Assembly (NCBI GenBank): GCA_900472395.1
Contig: UCHV01000038.1
Coordinates: forward strand, 1-64,000
Direction of reading: 5' to 3'
DNA from: Hyphomicrobiales bacterium
Lineage (GTDB): Bacteria; Pseudomonadota; Alphaproteobacteria; Rhizobiales; Rhizobiaceae
Length of the DNA: 64,000 nt
Below, piece by piece: positions 47,572-55,960 of the stretch; the stretch's first letter is position 1; each line of letters starts with the position of its first letter. The notes beneath the pieces are model-generated. The model saw only the letters and a program-made list of their open reading frames with translations. It was not told where the DNA came from and did no database searches. Position numbers and translations under genes: made by a program.

Positions 47572-48390
47572 TCATGCCACCGACGTGGTATCCTCCTCAT
47601 TTGCCTGAGCGGCATTGCCCGCCCCCGCAATGATCAGTCGCACACCGGCATCCTCCACCATGCGCATCGATTCTTCCGAGATACCGTCATCCGTGATGAT
47701 CGCCGTGACGCGCTCCAGCGGACACAGGATCATGCTCGACCGCCGCTGGAATTTAGACGAGTCGACCATGACGATCAGCTCTTCCGCCTGTTGCATCAGC
47801 TTCTGTTCGCTCTGGATCACCAGCGCATCCGGCTCCATGATGCCGAGCGGGCCGATGCCCTGCGCGCCGATAAAGATGCGGCGGGCGTAAAAATTGCGGA
47901 TCGCGTCATTGTCGAACGGCGACAGGATCAGGCTCTGTTCGCGATAGATCGTACCGCCCGGCACGGTGACGTTGTTCTTGGAATGCTTGACCAGATGTTC
48001 GGCGATCGCGAACGAATTGGTCATCACCTGCATGCGGCGCGAGGTCATGTAATGCACCATCTGGAAGGTGGTCGTGCCACCATTGATGATGATCGACTCT
48101 CCTTCTTCGCAAAGATCGACAGCCTGGCGCGCAATTGAGCGTTTCTTATCGATATTGAGCGATTCCGACACCCGAAACGAGCGCGCAGCCAGCTGACCGA
48201 TCTGTGGCGGGTGCATTGCCTCCGCGCCACCACGCACCCGGCGCAGCTTGCCCTGCACATGCAAAGACGCGATGTCGCGGCGGATCGTCGCCTCTGACGC
48301 ATCCGTCAGGTCGGCAATATCCTGCACCGTTATCACAGGCTTCTCCTGTATCGCGCTTAAGATAATGCGATGGCGTTCGCGTTCGTGCAT
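47572..48390 (-). CDS. rhaR: DeoR-family rhamnose regulator RhaR
   Basis: A 272-residue DeoR-type regulator. The N-terminal helix-turn-helix is at about 15-55 (TVQDIADLTDASEATIRRDI, HVQGKLRRVRGGAE), and the C-terminal DeoR sensor has INGGTTTFQM and VDSSKF. GGAGG lies 4 bases before the ATG. It is the first gene of the transport operon and faces rhaD across 200 bases with TGATTG/TGTCAATC repeats, so it is expected to control both sides. In R. leguminosarum this is a negative regulator, with a rhamnose-pathway inducer. Confidence 0.9.
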   Translation of the reverse strand: MHERERHRIILSAIQEKPVITVQDIADLTDASEATIRRDIASLHVQGKLRRVRGGAEAMHPPQIGQLAARSFRVSESLNIDKKRSIARQAVDLCEEGESIIINGGTTTFQMVHYMTSRRMQVMTNSFAIAEHLVKHSKNNVTVPGGTIYREQSLILSPFDNDAIRNFYARRIFIGAQGIGPLGIMEPDALVIQSEQKLMQQAEELIVMVDSSKFQRRSSMILCPLERVTAIITDDGISEESMRMVEDAGVRLIIAGAGNAAQANEEDTTSVA

Positions 48391-48408
48391 GGGGTCCTCC
48401 TGATGCCA

Positions 48409-48436
48409 ACTATTGTCAGTTTCTTAAACTTGTCAA
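48409..48436 (-). promoter_or_regulatory. Candidate promoter of rhaRSTPQUK
   Basis: Minus strand TTGACA (48436-48431), 16-base spacer, AATAGT (48414-48409), 19 bases before the rhaR start codon. The -35 box overlaps the TGTCAATC repeat. Confidence 0.5.
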
Positions 48437-48503
48437 TCATCATCGATCATTAATATTCCTGCTGCGACGCAACATGATTGATTTTGATTGATTGCGATTG
48501 ACA
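48431..48503. promoter_or_regulatory. Candidate RhaR operator region
   Basis: TGTCAATC (48431-48438) is the inverted copy of GATTGACA (48496-48503). Between them TGATTG recurs at 48475 and 48485 and as CGATTG at 48495, with a 10-base (one-turn) period. This lies between the two divergent start codons and covers the -35 boxes on both strands. Confidence 0.6.
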
Positions 48504-48527
48504 AGCGTCGAGCGAGTGCGCGATATC
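48498..48527 (+). promoter_or_regulatory. Candidate promoter of rhaDI
   Basis: TTGACA (48498-48503), 18-base spacer, GATATC (48522-48527). The -35 box is perfect and the -10 box is weak. It would start about 57 bases before the rhaD ATG. Confidence 0.45.
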
Positions 48528-48590
48528 CTTTTCCACGAGCGGCGCCGGAGGATGAGTGTCGCTACCTAAGACAACGTCAGGGAGGACGAC

Positions 48591-50687
48591 ATGTCGGGCC
48601 AGATCCGCCTACTCGATAACCGCTGGGATGATGCTTACGCCGCAAAGCTCGATGAGCCCGGCAAGCTGCTCTATCGCTCCAACCTTCTGGGCAGCGACAA
48701 GCGCATCACCAATTACGGTGGCGGCAACACCTCCGCAAAGGTGATGGAAACAGATCCGCTGACCGGGCAACAGGTCAAGGTCATGTGGGTCAAGGGTTCC
48801 GGCGGCGATGTCGGCACCATCAAGCTCGACGGTTTCTCCACCCTCTACATGGACAAGCTGGAAGCCCTGAAGGGCATCTACAAGGGCGTAGAAGACGAAG
48901 ACCGCATGGTCGGTTTCCTGCCGCACTGCACCTTCAACCTCAACCCGCGCGCCGCCTCCATCGATACGCCGCTGCACGGTTTTGTGCCGTTTACCCATGT
49001 CGATCACATGCACCCGGATGCGATCATCGCCATTGCCGCCTCGAAGAACTCCAAGGAACTCACCCAGAAGATTTTCGGCAGCGACATCGGCTGGCTGCCC
49101 TGGCGCCGCCCCGGTTTCCAGCTCGGGCTGGATCTCGAAGCCTTCGTGAAGGCCAACCCCAACGCCAAGGGCGTGGTTCTCGAAAGCCACGGCCTCTTCA
49201 CCTGGGCCGATGATGCCAAGGATTGCTACCTGCTGACGCTCGAGATCATCAACAAGGCGATCGAGTGGTTTGCCAAGGAAACGGACGGCAAGGCCATATT
49301 CGGCGGCGCTGTCACCAAAAGCCTCGGCGCAGACGAACGCCGCGCCATCGCGGCCAAGCTGATGCCGGAAATCCGTGGCCGCATCGGCAAATCGGAGCGC
49401 AAGCTCGGTCATTTCGACGATCAGGACGCCGTGCTGGAATTCGTCAATTCGAAAAACCTCGCACCGCTCGGAGCCTTGGGCACCTCCTGCCCCGACCACT
49501 TTTTGCGCACGAAAATTCGTCCGCTGATCGTCGATCTCGATCCGTCCAACCCGGACGCCGATGCCGTGGTGGCCGGCCTCGACAAGGCGCTGGAAGATTA
49601 CCGCGCCGATTACACCCGTTATTACGAGACCTGCAAACACGACAACTCGCCAAAGATGCGCGATCCGAACCCGGTCATTTTTCTGGTTCCGGGCGTCGGC
49701 ATGCTGTCCTTCGCCAAGGACAAGGCAACCGCCCGCATCGCCGGTGAGTTCTACGTCAACGCCATCAACGTCATGCGCGGCGCTTCCACCGTCTCCGAAT
49801 ATCAGGGCCTTCCGGCGCAGGAAGCCTTCGATATCGAATACTGGCTGCTGGAAGAGGCAAAGCTGCAGCGCATGCCGAAACCAAAAAGCCTTGCCGGCCA
49901 GGTGGCCTTCGTTACCGGCGGCGCTGGCGGCATCGGCCGCGCCACCGCCGCCCGGCTGATCGGCGAAGGTGCCTGCGTGGTTCTGGCCGATATCGACCAG
50001 ACGGCGCTCGATGACGCGCATGCCGATTTCACAAAACGTTTCGGCGCTGACGCGGTGCGCGCCGTGCAGCTGGACGTGACGTCGGAAAACGCCGTTGAGA
50101 AGGCGTTCACGGAAGCCACGGTTGAATTCGGCGGCATCGACATTCTCGTCTCCAATGCCGGTATCGCCTCCTCCGCTCCAGTGGAAGACACCACGCTTGC
50201 CATGTGGAACAAGAATATCGACATTTTGGCCACCGGCTATTTCCTCGTCTCGCGCGAAGCATTCCGCCTGTTCCGTCGCCAGAAGATCGGCGGCAACGTG
50301 GTCTTCGTCGCCTCGAAGAACGGCCTTGCCTCCTCGCCCAATGCGTCGGCCTATTGCACGGCAAAGGCGGCCGAAATCCACCTCGCCCGTTGCCTGGCGC
50401 TGGAAGGGGCCGACGCCGGCATCCGCGTCAACACGGTCAACCCGGATGCGGTGCTGCGCGGCTCAAAGATCTGGAGCGGCGAGTGGCGCGAACAGCGGGC
50501 CACCTCTTCCAAGATCGACGTCAGCGAGCTGGAGGAACACTATCGCAAGCGTTCGATGCTGAAGCTCAACGTCTTCCCGGAGGACATTGCCGAGGCGATC
50601 TATTTCCTCGCTTCCGATCTTTCCGCCAAATCGACCGGCAACATCATCAATGTCGATGCCGGCAATGCCCAAAGTTTTACGCGGTGA
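48591..50687 (+). CDS. rhaD: Bifunctional rhamnulose-1-phosphate aldolase / lactaldehyde dehydrogenase RhaD
   Basis: A 698-residue fusion. The N-terminal part (about 1-430) is a class II aldolase that splits rhamnulose 1-phosphate to DHAP and L-lactaldehyde, with conserved blocks around LHGFVPFTHVDHMHPD. The C-terminal part (about 435-698) is a short-chain dehydrogenase that would oxidise lactaldehyde: Rossmann TGGAGGIG near 442-449 and the catalytic YCTAK at 588-592. AGGGAGG lies 5 bases before the ATG at 48591. It is upstream of rhaI, separated by 223 bases that hold a palindromic repeat. Confidence 0.95.
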   Translation: MSGQIRLLDNRWDDAYAAKLDEPGKLLYRSNLLGSDKRITNYGGGNTSAKVMETDPLTGQQVKVMWVKGSGGDVGTIKLDGFSTLYMDKLEALKGIYKGVEDEDRMVGFLPHCTFNLNPRAASIDTPLHGFVPFTHVDHMHPDAIIAIAASKNSKELTQKIFGSDIGWLPWRRPGFQLGLDLEAFVKANPNAKGVVLESHGLFTWADDAKDCYLLTLEIINKAIEWFAKETDGKAIFGGAVTKSLGADERRAIAAKLMPEIRGRIGKSERKLGHFDDQDAVLEFVNSKNLAPLGALGTSCPDHFLRTKIRPLIVDLDPSNPDADAVVAGLDKALEDYRADYTRYYETCKHDNSPKMRDPNPVIFLVPGVGMLSFAKDKATARIAGEFYVNAINVMRGASTVSEYQGLPAQEAFDIEYWLLEEAKLQRMPKPKSLAGQVAFVTGGAGGIGRATAARLIGEGACVVLADIDQTALDDAHADFTKRFGADAVRAVQLDVTSENAVEKAFTEATVEFGGIDILVSNAGIASSAPVEDTTLAMWNKNIDILATGYFLVSREAFRLFRRQKIGGNVVFVASKNGLASSPNASAYCTAKAAEIHLARCLALEGADAGIRVNTVNPDAVLRGSKIWSGEWREQRATSSKIDVSELEEHYRKRSMLKLNVFPEDIAEAIYFLASDLSAKSTGNIINVDAGNAQSFTR

Positions 50688-50749
50688 GCGTGGCACTGTG
50701 ATCGAACCATGGCGGTCTATCGGAATCGATGACCGCCGAGGCTCATGTT

Positions 50750-50836
50750 TCGTCATCCTCGGGCTTGTCCCGAGGATCTGACCACATCGATACATCAGGC
50801 AATTGTAGATCCTCGGGACAAGCCCGAGGATGACGG
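50750..50836. repeat. Palindromic intergenic repeat, copy 2
   Basis: Arms at 50750-50779 and 50807-50836 pair perfectly over 29 of 30 bases, around a 27-base centre. The arm sequence is identical to copy 1 (19657-19686). The centre differs. It lies between rhaD and rhaI and may affect their relative expression. Confidence 0.92.
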
Positions 50837-50910
50837 CGGAGAGGTCTGCAATCCTTGTTCGGCAACCTCAAGGGAGACCCCGCCTCAGTCTTTCGGGAGG
50901 ATTTTTTGAC

Positions 50911-52203
50911 ATGACCAAACTCAACATCGCCGCCGACACCGTCGACAAGGACAATGAAGCACGCCTCGCCGCCCTGAAATTCGATTACGCGGCACTCGGC
51001 GACAACCTGTCCCGGCGCGGCATCGATATCGAAGCCATCACCCAAAAAGTCTCGGAATTTTTCGTGGCCGTCCCCTCCTGGGGCGTGGGCACCGGCGGCA
51101 CCCGTTTTGCCCGTTTTCCCGGCAAGGGCGAACCACGCGGCATCTTCGACAAGCTGGACGACTGCGCCGTCATCAACCAGCTGACCCGCGCCACCCCCAC
51201 CGTGTCGCTGCACATCCCGTGGGACAAGACCGGTCCGAAGGACCTTATCGCCAAGGGCGAGGAACTGGGTCTCGGCTTCGACGCCATGAACTCCAACACC
51301 TTTTCCGATGCTCCGGACCAGAAACATTCCTACAAATACGGCTCGCTCAGCCACACCGACGCGGCCACCCGCGCGCAGGCCGTGGAACACAACATCGAAT
51401 GTATCGAGATCGGCAATGCGATCGGCTCCAAGGCGCTGACGGTGTGGATCGGCGATGGCTCCAATTTTCCGGGCCAGAGCAATTTCACCCGCCAGTTCGA
51501 ACGATACCTGTCGTCGATGGCGGATATCTACAAGGCGCTGCCGGATGACTGGCGGCTGTTTTCCGAACACAAGATGTACGAACCCGCCTTCTATTCCACC
51601 GTCGTGCAGGACTGGGGCAGCAACCTCCTGATCGCCCAGACGCTCGGCGAAAAGGCTTTCTGCCTCGTCGACCTCGGCCACCATGCGCCCAATACCAATA
51701 TCGAGATGATCGTCGCGCGCCTCATCCAGTTCAAGAAACTCGGCGGTTTCCACTTCAACGATTCGAAATACGGCGACGACGACCTCGACGCCGGCTCGAT
51801 CGAACCCTACCGCCTGTTCCTCGTCTTCAACGAACTGGTCGACGCCGAAGCGCGCGGCGTAAAGGGTTTTCATCCGGCCCACATGATCGACCAGTCGCAC
51901 AATGTCACCGACCCGATCGAAAGCCTGATTGCGAGCGCCAATGAAATCCGCCGCGCCTATGCGCAGGCGCTGATCGTAGACCGCACCGCACTCGACGGTC
52001 ACCAGCAGGATAACGACGCCCTGATGGCCACCGACACGCTGAAACGCGCTTATCGCACCGACGTCGAACCGATCCTCGCCGAAGCCCGCCGCCGCGCGGG
52101 AGGCGCGATCGATCCGATCGCCGCCTATCGCGCCAGCGGTTACCGCGCCAAGGTGTCGGAAGAACGCCCGGCAGTTGTGGGCGGCAGCGGCGGCATTATT
52201 TGA
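50911..52203 (+). CDS. rhaI: L-rhamnose catabolism isomerase RhaI
   Basis: A 430-residue TIM-barrel isomerase of the rhizobial RhaI type, which converts L-rhamnose to L-rhamnulose. Barrel and metal-binding segments such as LGFDAMNSNTFSD, IGDGSNFPGQ, FSEHKMYEPAFY, LVDLGHHAPNTNIE and GGFHFNDSKYGDDDLD are conserved. The ATG at 50911 is preceded by GGGAGG about 10 bases upstream. An upstream start at 50830 lies within the palindromic repeat and is rejected. It is last in the rhaDI pair, with a hairpin after the stop codon. Confidence 0.94.
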   Translation: MTKLNIAADTVDKDNEARLAALKFDYAALGDNLSRRGIDIEAITQKVSEFFVAVPSWGVGTGGTRFARFPGKGEPRGIFDKLDDCAVINQLTRATPTVSLHIPWDKTGPKDLIAKGEELGLGFDAMNSNTFSDAPDQKHSYKYGSLSHTDAATRAQAVEHNIECIEIGNAIGSKALTVWIGDGSNFPGQSNFTRQFERYLSSMADIYKALPDDWRLFSEHKMYEPAFYSTVVQDWGSNLLIAQTLGEKAFCLVDLGHHAPNTNIEMIVARLIQFKKLGGFHFNDSKYGDDDLDAGSIEPYRLFLVFNELVDAEARGVKGFHPAHMIDQSHNVTDPIESLIASANEIRRAYAQALIVDRTALDGHQQDNDALMATDTLKRAYRTDVEPILAEARRRAGGAIDPIAAYRASGYRAKVSEERPAVVGGSGGII

Positions 52204-52227
52204 TCAGTCCAGAAATGGCTGAAATGG

Positions 52228-52249
52228 CGGCGCGTTGAAAAACGCGCCG
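52228..52249 (+). terminator. Terminator of rhaDI
   Basis: CGGCGCGTT and AACGCGCCG form a perfect 9-base stem with a GAAA tetraloop, followed by TTTGTCGTTT. It lies 24 bases past the rhaI stop codon. Confidence 0.65.
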
Positions 52250-52305
52250 TTTGTCGTTTCGGACGGTGCGCATAGGGGCCAGACAGCGACCGCCGCGACA
52301 CCAGA

Positions 52306-52527
52306 CTAATCCGCCTCCACCAAGGACCACAGCCATTCGAACAACTGGACAAAGTCACTACCTGTCCGCCCGAAATCCTCCATGATCAGGGAAACCTGAT
52401 GGTGGGCATAGATACCCGCCAGCAGCAAAATCAGGAGCAGAACCCAAGGCCAGATCGGCGGCTTTCGCCTATCCGGCTGTTTTTCATCCTTGGCTGGTGC
52501 GCTGTCGTTCAAAGTCGATGATCCCAT
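52306..52527 (-). CDS. Small single-pass membrane protein (hypothetical)
   Basis: A 73-residue protein with a charged N-terminus (DEKQPDRRK), one membrane segment (about 25-43, WPWVLLLILLLAGIYA) and a short, Trp-containing tail (FVQLFEWLWSLVEAD). The frame extends upstream into the tRNA-Leu gene, so a much earlier start is not credible. ATGs at 52527 and 52635 remain, and neither has a clear Shine-Dalgarno, so the start is uncertain. No family is recognised. Confidence 0.5.
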   Translation of the reverse strand: MGSSTLNDSAPAKDEKQPDRRKPPIWPWVLLLILLLAGIYAHHQVSLIMEDFGRTGSDFVQLFEWLWSLVEAD

Positions 52528-52704
52528 GTGCCAGGATATTTCAAAAACCGATCCCTGCTCGCCAGGAACCGGAGTTCGCACATAATAGTGGGGATTTCTG
52601 AAGGTCAACCAAAGGAAAACGGCCGCGTCTGCCATGCTTCGCTGCAGCAGATAGAAATCCGCCATGCTGAAAAACAGCCGGTATCCGAATTCTCTGAAGG
52701 TTGG

Positions 52705-52790
52705 TGGTGCCCCGTGCCGGAATCGAACCAGCACTCCTCTCGGAACCTGATTTTGAGTCAGGCGCGTCTACCAATTCCGCCAACGGGGCA
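52705..52790 (-). tRNA. tRNA-Leu(CAA)
   Basis: A tRNA with a 7-base acceptor stem TGCCCCG/CGGGGCA, a long variable arm typical of leucine tRNAs, a T-loop TTCGATT and an encoded 3' CCA (52705-52707). The anticodon loop CTCAAAA gives anticodon CAA (52753-52755), which reads UUG. The body without CCA is 52708-52790 (83 nt). Confidence 0.96.
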
Positions 52791-53047
52791 TAACGAGCGA
52801 GTGATCGGCCTCTAGCATGAGTGCGCGAATGCGGCAAGACGCGTTATCGGCCTTGCGGCAGCATCGATCAAAAATTCCGTTCCGCCTCATGCACATGAAA
52901 GTCACCGCTTCACGAAACTGTGCCATGCACCGCGCCGGTCTGCGACGGTCTGTCGATTTACAGCGATCCTCAGTGAGATTAAAGCAACATCGAACATCGC
53001 CGCACCGCTAAGGGTCGATGGCGCACGACAGGCAGCAGGAGACTTCC

Positions 53048-53575
53048 ATGGCGCATGCAGCATCCAGCGATCACAGCCGCGGCATTCCGCAAATCGCTTA
53101 TCCTCTGGCTGTCACTTTCGGCATGGCTGTCGTCATCCTCAGCGCGCTCGCCTTCCAGCATATCGGCGGTTACATGCCTTGCCATCTGTGCCTGATCCAG
53201 CGCGAGCCCTATTATTACGGCATCCCGGTCGGCATCCTCGGCATCGGCACGGTCGCTTTCAAGTTGCCAGGCTGGACGGGCCGCGTATTGCTGGGCCTGA
53301 TCGGCCTGATGATGCTGGTCGGTGGCGGCATTGCCGTGTATCACGCCGGTGTCGAATGGGCCTTCTGGGCCGGCCCTTCCAGCTGCACCAATCCGGCCGG
53401 CGCCGTCAGCACCAATGCCGCAAGCCTTCTGGATGATCTCAACACCGTGCGCGGCCCTTCCTGCGATGCCGCCGCCCTGCGGGTGCTCGGCCTCTCCATG
53501 GCCGGCTGGAATGTGCTGGCAAGCGCTGCACTTGCGGCCATCGCCTTCGTCGGCGCCTTCCGCAAATCGGCCTGA
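53048..53575 (+). CDS. dsbB: Disulfide bond formation protein DsbB
   Basis: A 175-residue inner-membrane protein with four membrane segments that re-oxidises DsbA using quinone. The first redox pair is Cys45/Cys48 (PCHLC) and the second is Cys113 and Cys139 in the periplasmic loop. AGGAG lies 6 bases before the ATG at 53048. An in-frame ATG upstream (53018) is weaker. It is monocistronic with a strong terminator. dsbA is not in this window. Confidence 0.92.
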   Translation: MAHAASSDHSRGIPQIAYPLAVTFGMAVVILSALAFQHIGGYMPCHLCLIQREPYYYGIPVGILGIGTVAFKLPGWTGRVLLGLIGLMMLVGGGIAVYHAGVEWAFWAGPSSCTNPAGAVSTNAASLLDDLNTVRGPSCDAAALRVLGLSMAGWNVLASAALAAIAFVGAFRKSA

Positions 53576-53607
53576 TAGAAGCACTGCCAACCCGGCCCCC
53601 TGAAGTG

Positions 53608-53646
53608 AAAAGACCGTCGGCACGATACATGCCGACGGTCTTTTTT
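53608..53646. terminator. Bidirectional terminator between dsbB and the HNH gene
   Basis: A 15-base perfect stem, AAAAGACCGTCGGCA / TGCCGACGGTCTTTT, with a 7-base loop and T-runs on both strands. It lies between two convergent genes. Confidence 0.93.
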
Positions 53647-53672
53647 ATGAGGTGCCAAGAAACGTTTTCCGC

Positions 53673-54230
53673 TTACGGCTGCAATTCGGTATCCCAGTAA
53701 AGATAGTCGACCCAGCTTTCATGCAGGTAGTTCGGCGGGAAAAGCCGGCCGTTATTGTGCAGGTCCTGCACGCTCGGCGCATAGGGCTTCTGGTGCGGCA
53801 CCATGCCGGCCTGTTTGGGCAGCTTGCTGCCCTTCTTCAGGTTACAGGGCGAACACGCCGCCACGACATTTTCCCAGGTCGTCTCGCCGCCATGAGCGCG
53901 CGGAATGACATGGTCGAAGGTCAGGTCGTGGTGATCGCCGCAATATTGGCATTCGAACTTGTCGCGCAGGAAAACGTTGAAGCGGGTGAAGGCCGGGTTG
54001 CGGGTCGGCTGCACGTAGGTCTTCAGGCTGACGACACTCGGCAGGCGCATCGAATAGCTGGGAGAAGACACCGCGTGATCGTATTCCGCAATGATATTCA
54101 CACGGTCAAGGAAAACCGCCTTGATCGCGTCCTGCCAGGACCACAACGACAAGGGATAGTAACTCAGCGGCCGATAGTCAGCGTTCAAGACGAGCGCCGG
54201 CAAGGCCTGCGGGGAGACTGCAATCGTCAA
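53673..54230 (-). CDS. HNH endonuclease
   Basis: A 185-residue nuclease-fold protein. The HNH domain (about 85-150) has the zinc pairs Cys94-x-x-Cys97 and Cys126-x-x-Cys129 and the catalytic Asp106-His107, His113, Asn121 and Asn130 pattern. Proteins of this length with this N-terminus are common chromosomal genes in rhizobia and are not tied to a phage or restriction system. The substrate is unknown. It converges on dsbB across a bidirectional terminator. Confidence 0.9.
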   Translation of the reverse strand: MTIAVSPQALPALVLNADYRPLSYYPLSLWSWQDAIKAVFLDRVNIIAEYDHAVSSPSYSMRLPSVVSLKTYVQPTRNPAFTRFNVFLRDKFECQYCGDHHDLTFDHVIPRAHGGETTWENVVAACSPCNLKKGSKLPKQAGMVPHQKPYAPSVQDLHNNGRLFPPNYLHESWVDYLYWDTELQP

Positions 54231-54364
54231 GTGACGCTCCTACCCGATTCGGCATCTATCTCCTCTATATTAGGTCCGTTGTTACAGGAATGTGAAGCCA
54301 ATAAATGCAGGGGTTTGCGCGATTGGCGAATCAGTGCCGGGCAATGTCGCGGGTTTGTGTCGAA

Positions 54365-55006
54365 TCAGAGCGTCGGCAGGGCATCGCGGCGCATGCGGGT
54401 GGCGTAATAAGCCCAGAAAAGACGCGCCGCGACCGAACGCCAGGGCGACCAGATTGTGGCCAGCTGCCGCAATTGCCGGGGCGATGGACGCGCCTCGAGC
54501 GCGAACGCATGCGCCACAGCCGCCTGCAGCGCGACGTCACCGCTTGGAAAGACATCCGCATGTCCGCCGCAAAACATCAGATAGACTTCCGCGGTCCACG
54601 GCCCGATGCCGGGCAGAGCGGTCATCGCGGCAATCGCCTCTTCCGGCGGCATGCACAGCAATGCGTCGAGATCGACCCGCTCCTCGACCATGGCTTGCGC
54701 GAGGCCAGCCAGCGTTTTCGCCTTGGCGCGTGACAGGCCGAAGGTGGCGGAAATATCCGGCGCGATTGCCAGATAACCGGCGGGCGTGACCGGCCCCTGC
54801 GCCACGATGCGGTTCCAGATTGCGGCAGCGCTGGCCTTCGACACCATCTGCGACACGATGATCGACGCAAGACTGGCAAAACCGGGCTCGCTGAGGCGCA
54901 GCGGCACCGTGCCTGCGGCCGACACGACCGTTTCAAGGCGCGGGTCCAGTGCAACCAGTTGCTTGAGGCCGGTGTCGATGTCGCTCAGATCACGGATTGT
55001 CGTCAT
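54365..55006 (-). CDS. DNA-3-methyladenine glycosylase (AlkA-like, HhH-GPD)
   Basis: A 213-residue DNA-repair glycosylase of the HhH-GPD superfamily, which removes alkylated bases. The helix-hairpin-helix LPGIGPWTAE is at 131-140 and the catalytic Asp157 in FPSGDVAL. It is shorter than E. coli AlkA because it lacks the N-terminal beta domain, as is typical for this family in rhizobia. It is divergent from gluQ across about 70 bases. Confidence 0.88.
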   Translation of the reverse strand: MTTIRDLSDIDTGLKQLVALDPRLETVVSAAGTVPLRLSEPGFASLASIIVSQMVSKASAAAIWNRIVAQGPVTPAGYLAIAPDISATFGLSRAKAKTLAGLAQAMVEERVDLDALLCMPPEEAIAAMTALPGIGPWTAEVYLMFCGGHADVFPSGDVALQAAVAHAFALEARPSPRQLRQLATIWSPWRSVAARLFWAYYATRMRRDALPTL

Positions 55007-55032
55007 TGGCCTTCATGGAATTTCGGTGGCGA

Positions 55033-55058
55033 TTATCCCTGGACTTGACCCGAGGATC
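55033..55058. repeat. Degenerate single arm of the palindromic repeat
   Basis: ATCC-TGG-CTTG-CCCGAGGATC matches one arm of the 19657/50750 repeat with about four mismatches and has no partner arm nearby. It lies between the AlkA-like gene and gluQ. Confidence 0.5.
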
Positions 55059-55078
55059 GAAAAACAAGCAAATCGCGC

Positions 55079-55960
55079 ATGCCCGCCAATGTCCACCCAA
55101 AACCTGTCTTTCGTTTCGCCCCGAGCCCGAATGGTCTTCTCCATCTCGGCCATGCGCTGTCGGCCATCCTCAACCACGATATGGCGAAAGAATCGGGAGG
55201 ACGTTTTCTGCTGCGGATCGAGGATATCGATCTCACCCGCTGCACGCCGCAATACGAGCAGGCGATATATGAGGATCTGGCGTTTCTGGACCTTGCCTGG
55301 GAACAGCCCGTGCGCAGACAGTCGCAGCATTTCGATGCCTATGCCGAGGCGCTGGCGCGGCTCGATGCGATGGGCTTGATCTATCCGGCTTTCCTGACCC
55401 GCGGCGAGGTAAAGGCGATCGTCGCCGAACACGAGGCGACCGGCAGGAACTGGCCTCGCGATCCGGATGGATCGCCGCATTATCCCGACAGGGACAGACT
55501 GCGCCCGACACTCGAACGCCAGGAACTGATACGACAGGGCATTCGCCATGCCTGGCGGCTGGATATGAAGAAGGCGCTTGAACAGCTGAGGGCGCCGTTG
55601 CACTGGCAGGAAAGCGGCGACGGCGAACAAGGCATTCTCCCGGCCGATCCGGCCGCGTGGGGCGATGTGGTGCTGTCGCGTTCGGATGCGCCGTCGAGCT
55701 ACCATCTGTCCGTGGTTGTCGATGACGCCATTCAGGGCATCACCCACGTGGTGCGCGGTCTCGACCTGTTTCACGCCACATCCGTCCATCGATTGCTGCA
55801 GACGCTGCTTGCCCTGCCGCAACCGTTCTATCATCACCACCGCCTGCTTCTGGACGCGGAAGGCCGAAAACTGTCGAAAAGCAGCGGCGCGGCCAGCCTT
55901 GCCATGCTGCGCGACCGGGGCGCCTCAGCGGCCGATATCCGCAATCTTGCCGGTCTCTAG
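55079..55960 (+). CDS. gluQ: Glutamyl-Q tRNA(Asp) synthetase
   Basis: A 293-residue truncated glutamyl-tRNA synthetase that attaches glutamate to queuosine at the wobble position of tRNA-Asp. The class I motifs are HLGH (22-25) and KLSKS (264-268). The anticodon-binding domain is absent, as in the family. The zinc-binding region, which has Cys residues in E. coli, reads YPAFLTRGE (about 102-110), so the two Cys are replaced by Ala and Leu. The ATG at 55079 has no strong Shine-Dalgarno. Its 3' end overlaps the convergent YihY gene by 36 bases. Confidence 0.88.
   Translation: MPANVHPKPVFRFAPSPNGLLHLGHALSAILNHDMAKESGGRFLLRIEDIDLTRCTPQYEQAIYEDLAFLDLAWEQPVRRQSQHFDAYAEALARLDAMGLIYPAFLTRGEVKAIVAEHEATGRNWPRDPDGSPHYPDRDRLRPTLERQELIRQGIRHAWRLDMKKALEQLRAPLHWQESGDGEQGILPADPAAWGDVVLSRSDAPSSYHLSVVVDDAIQGITHVVRGLDLFHATSVHRLLQTLLALPQPFYHHHRLLLDAEGRKLSKSSGAASLAMLRDRGASAADIRNLAGL

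Noticed and set aside
48609-50381. A 590-codon minus-strand frame opposite rhaD
   Set aside because: rhaD is clear on the plus strand with two complete enzyme domains. The antisense frame has no ribosome-binding site or family motif.
52306-52734. A 142-residue protein starting inside tRNA-Leu
   Set aside because: The first part of the frame overlaps the tRNA gene on the same strand, so the protein must begin downstream of it.
52705-52830. An integration site with mobile DNA at tRNA-Leu
   Set aside because: There is no integrase, no direct repeat of the tRNA end and the neighbours are ordinary chromosomal genes.
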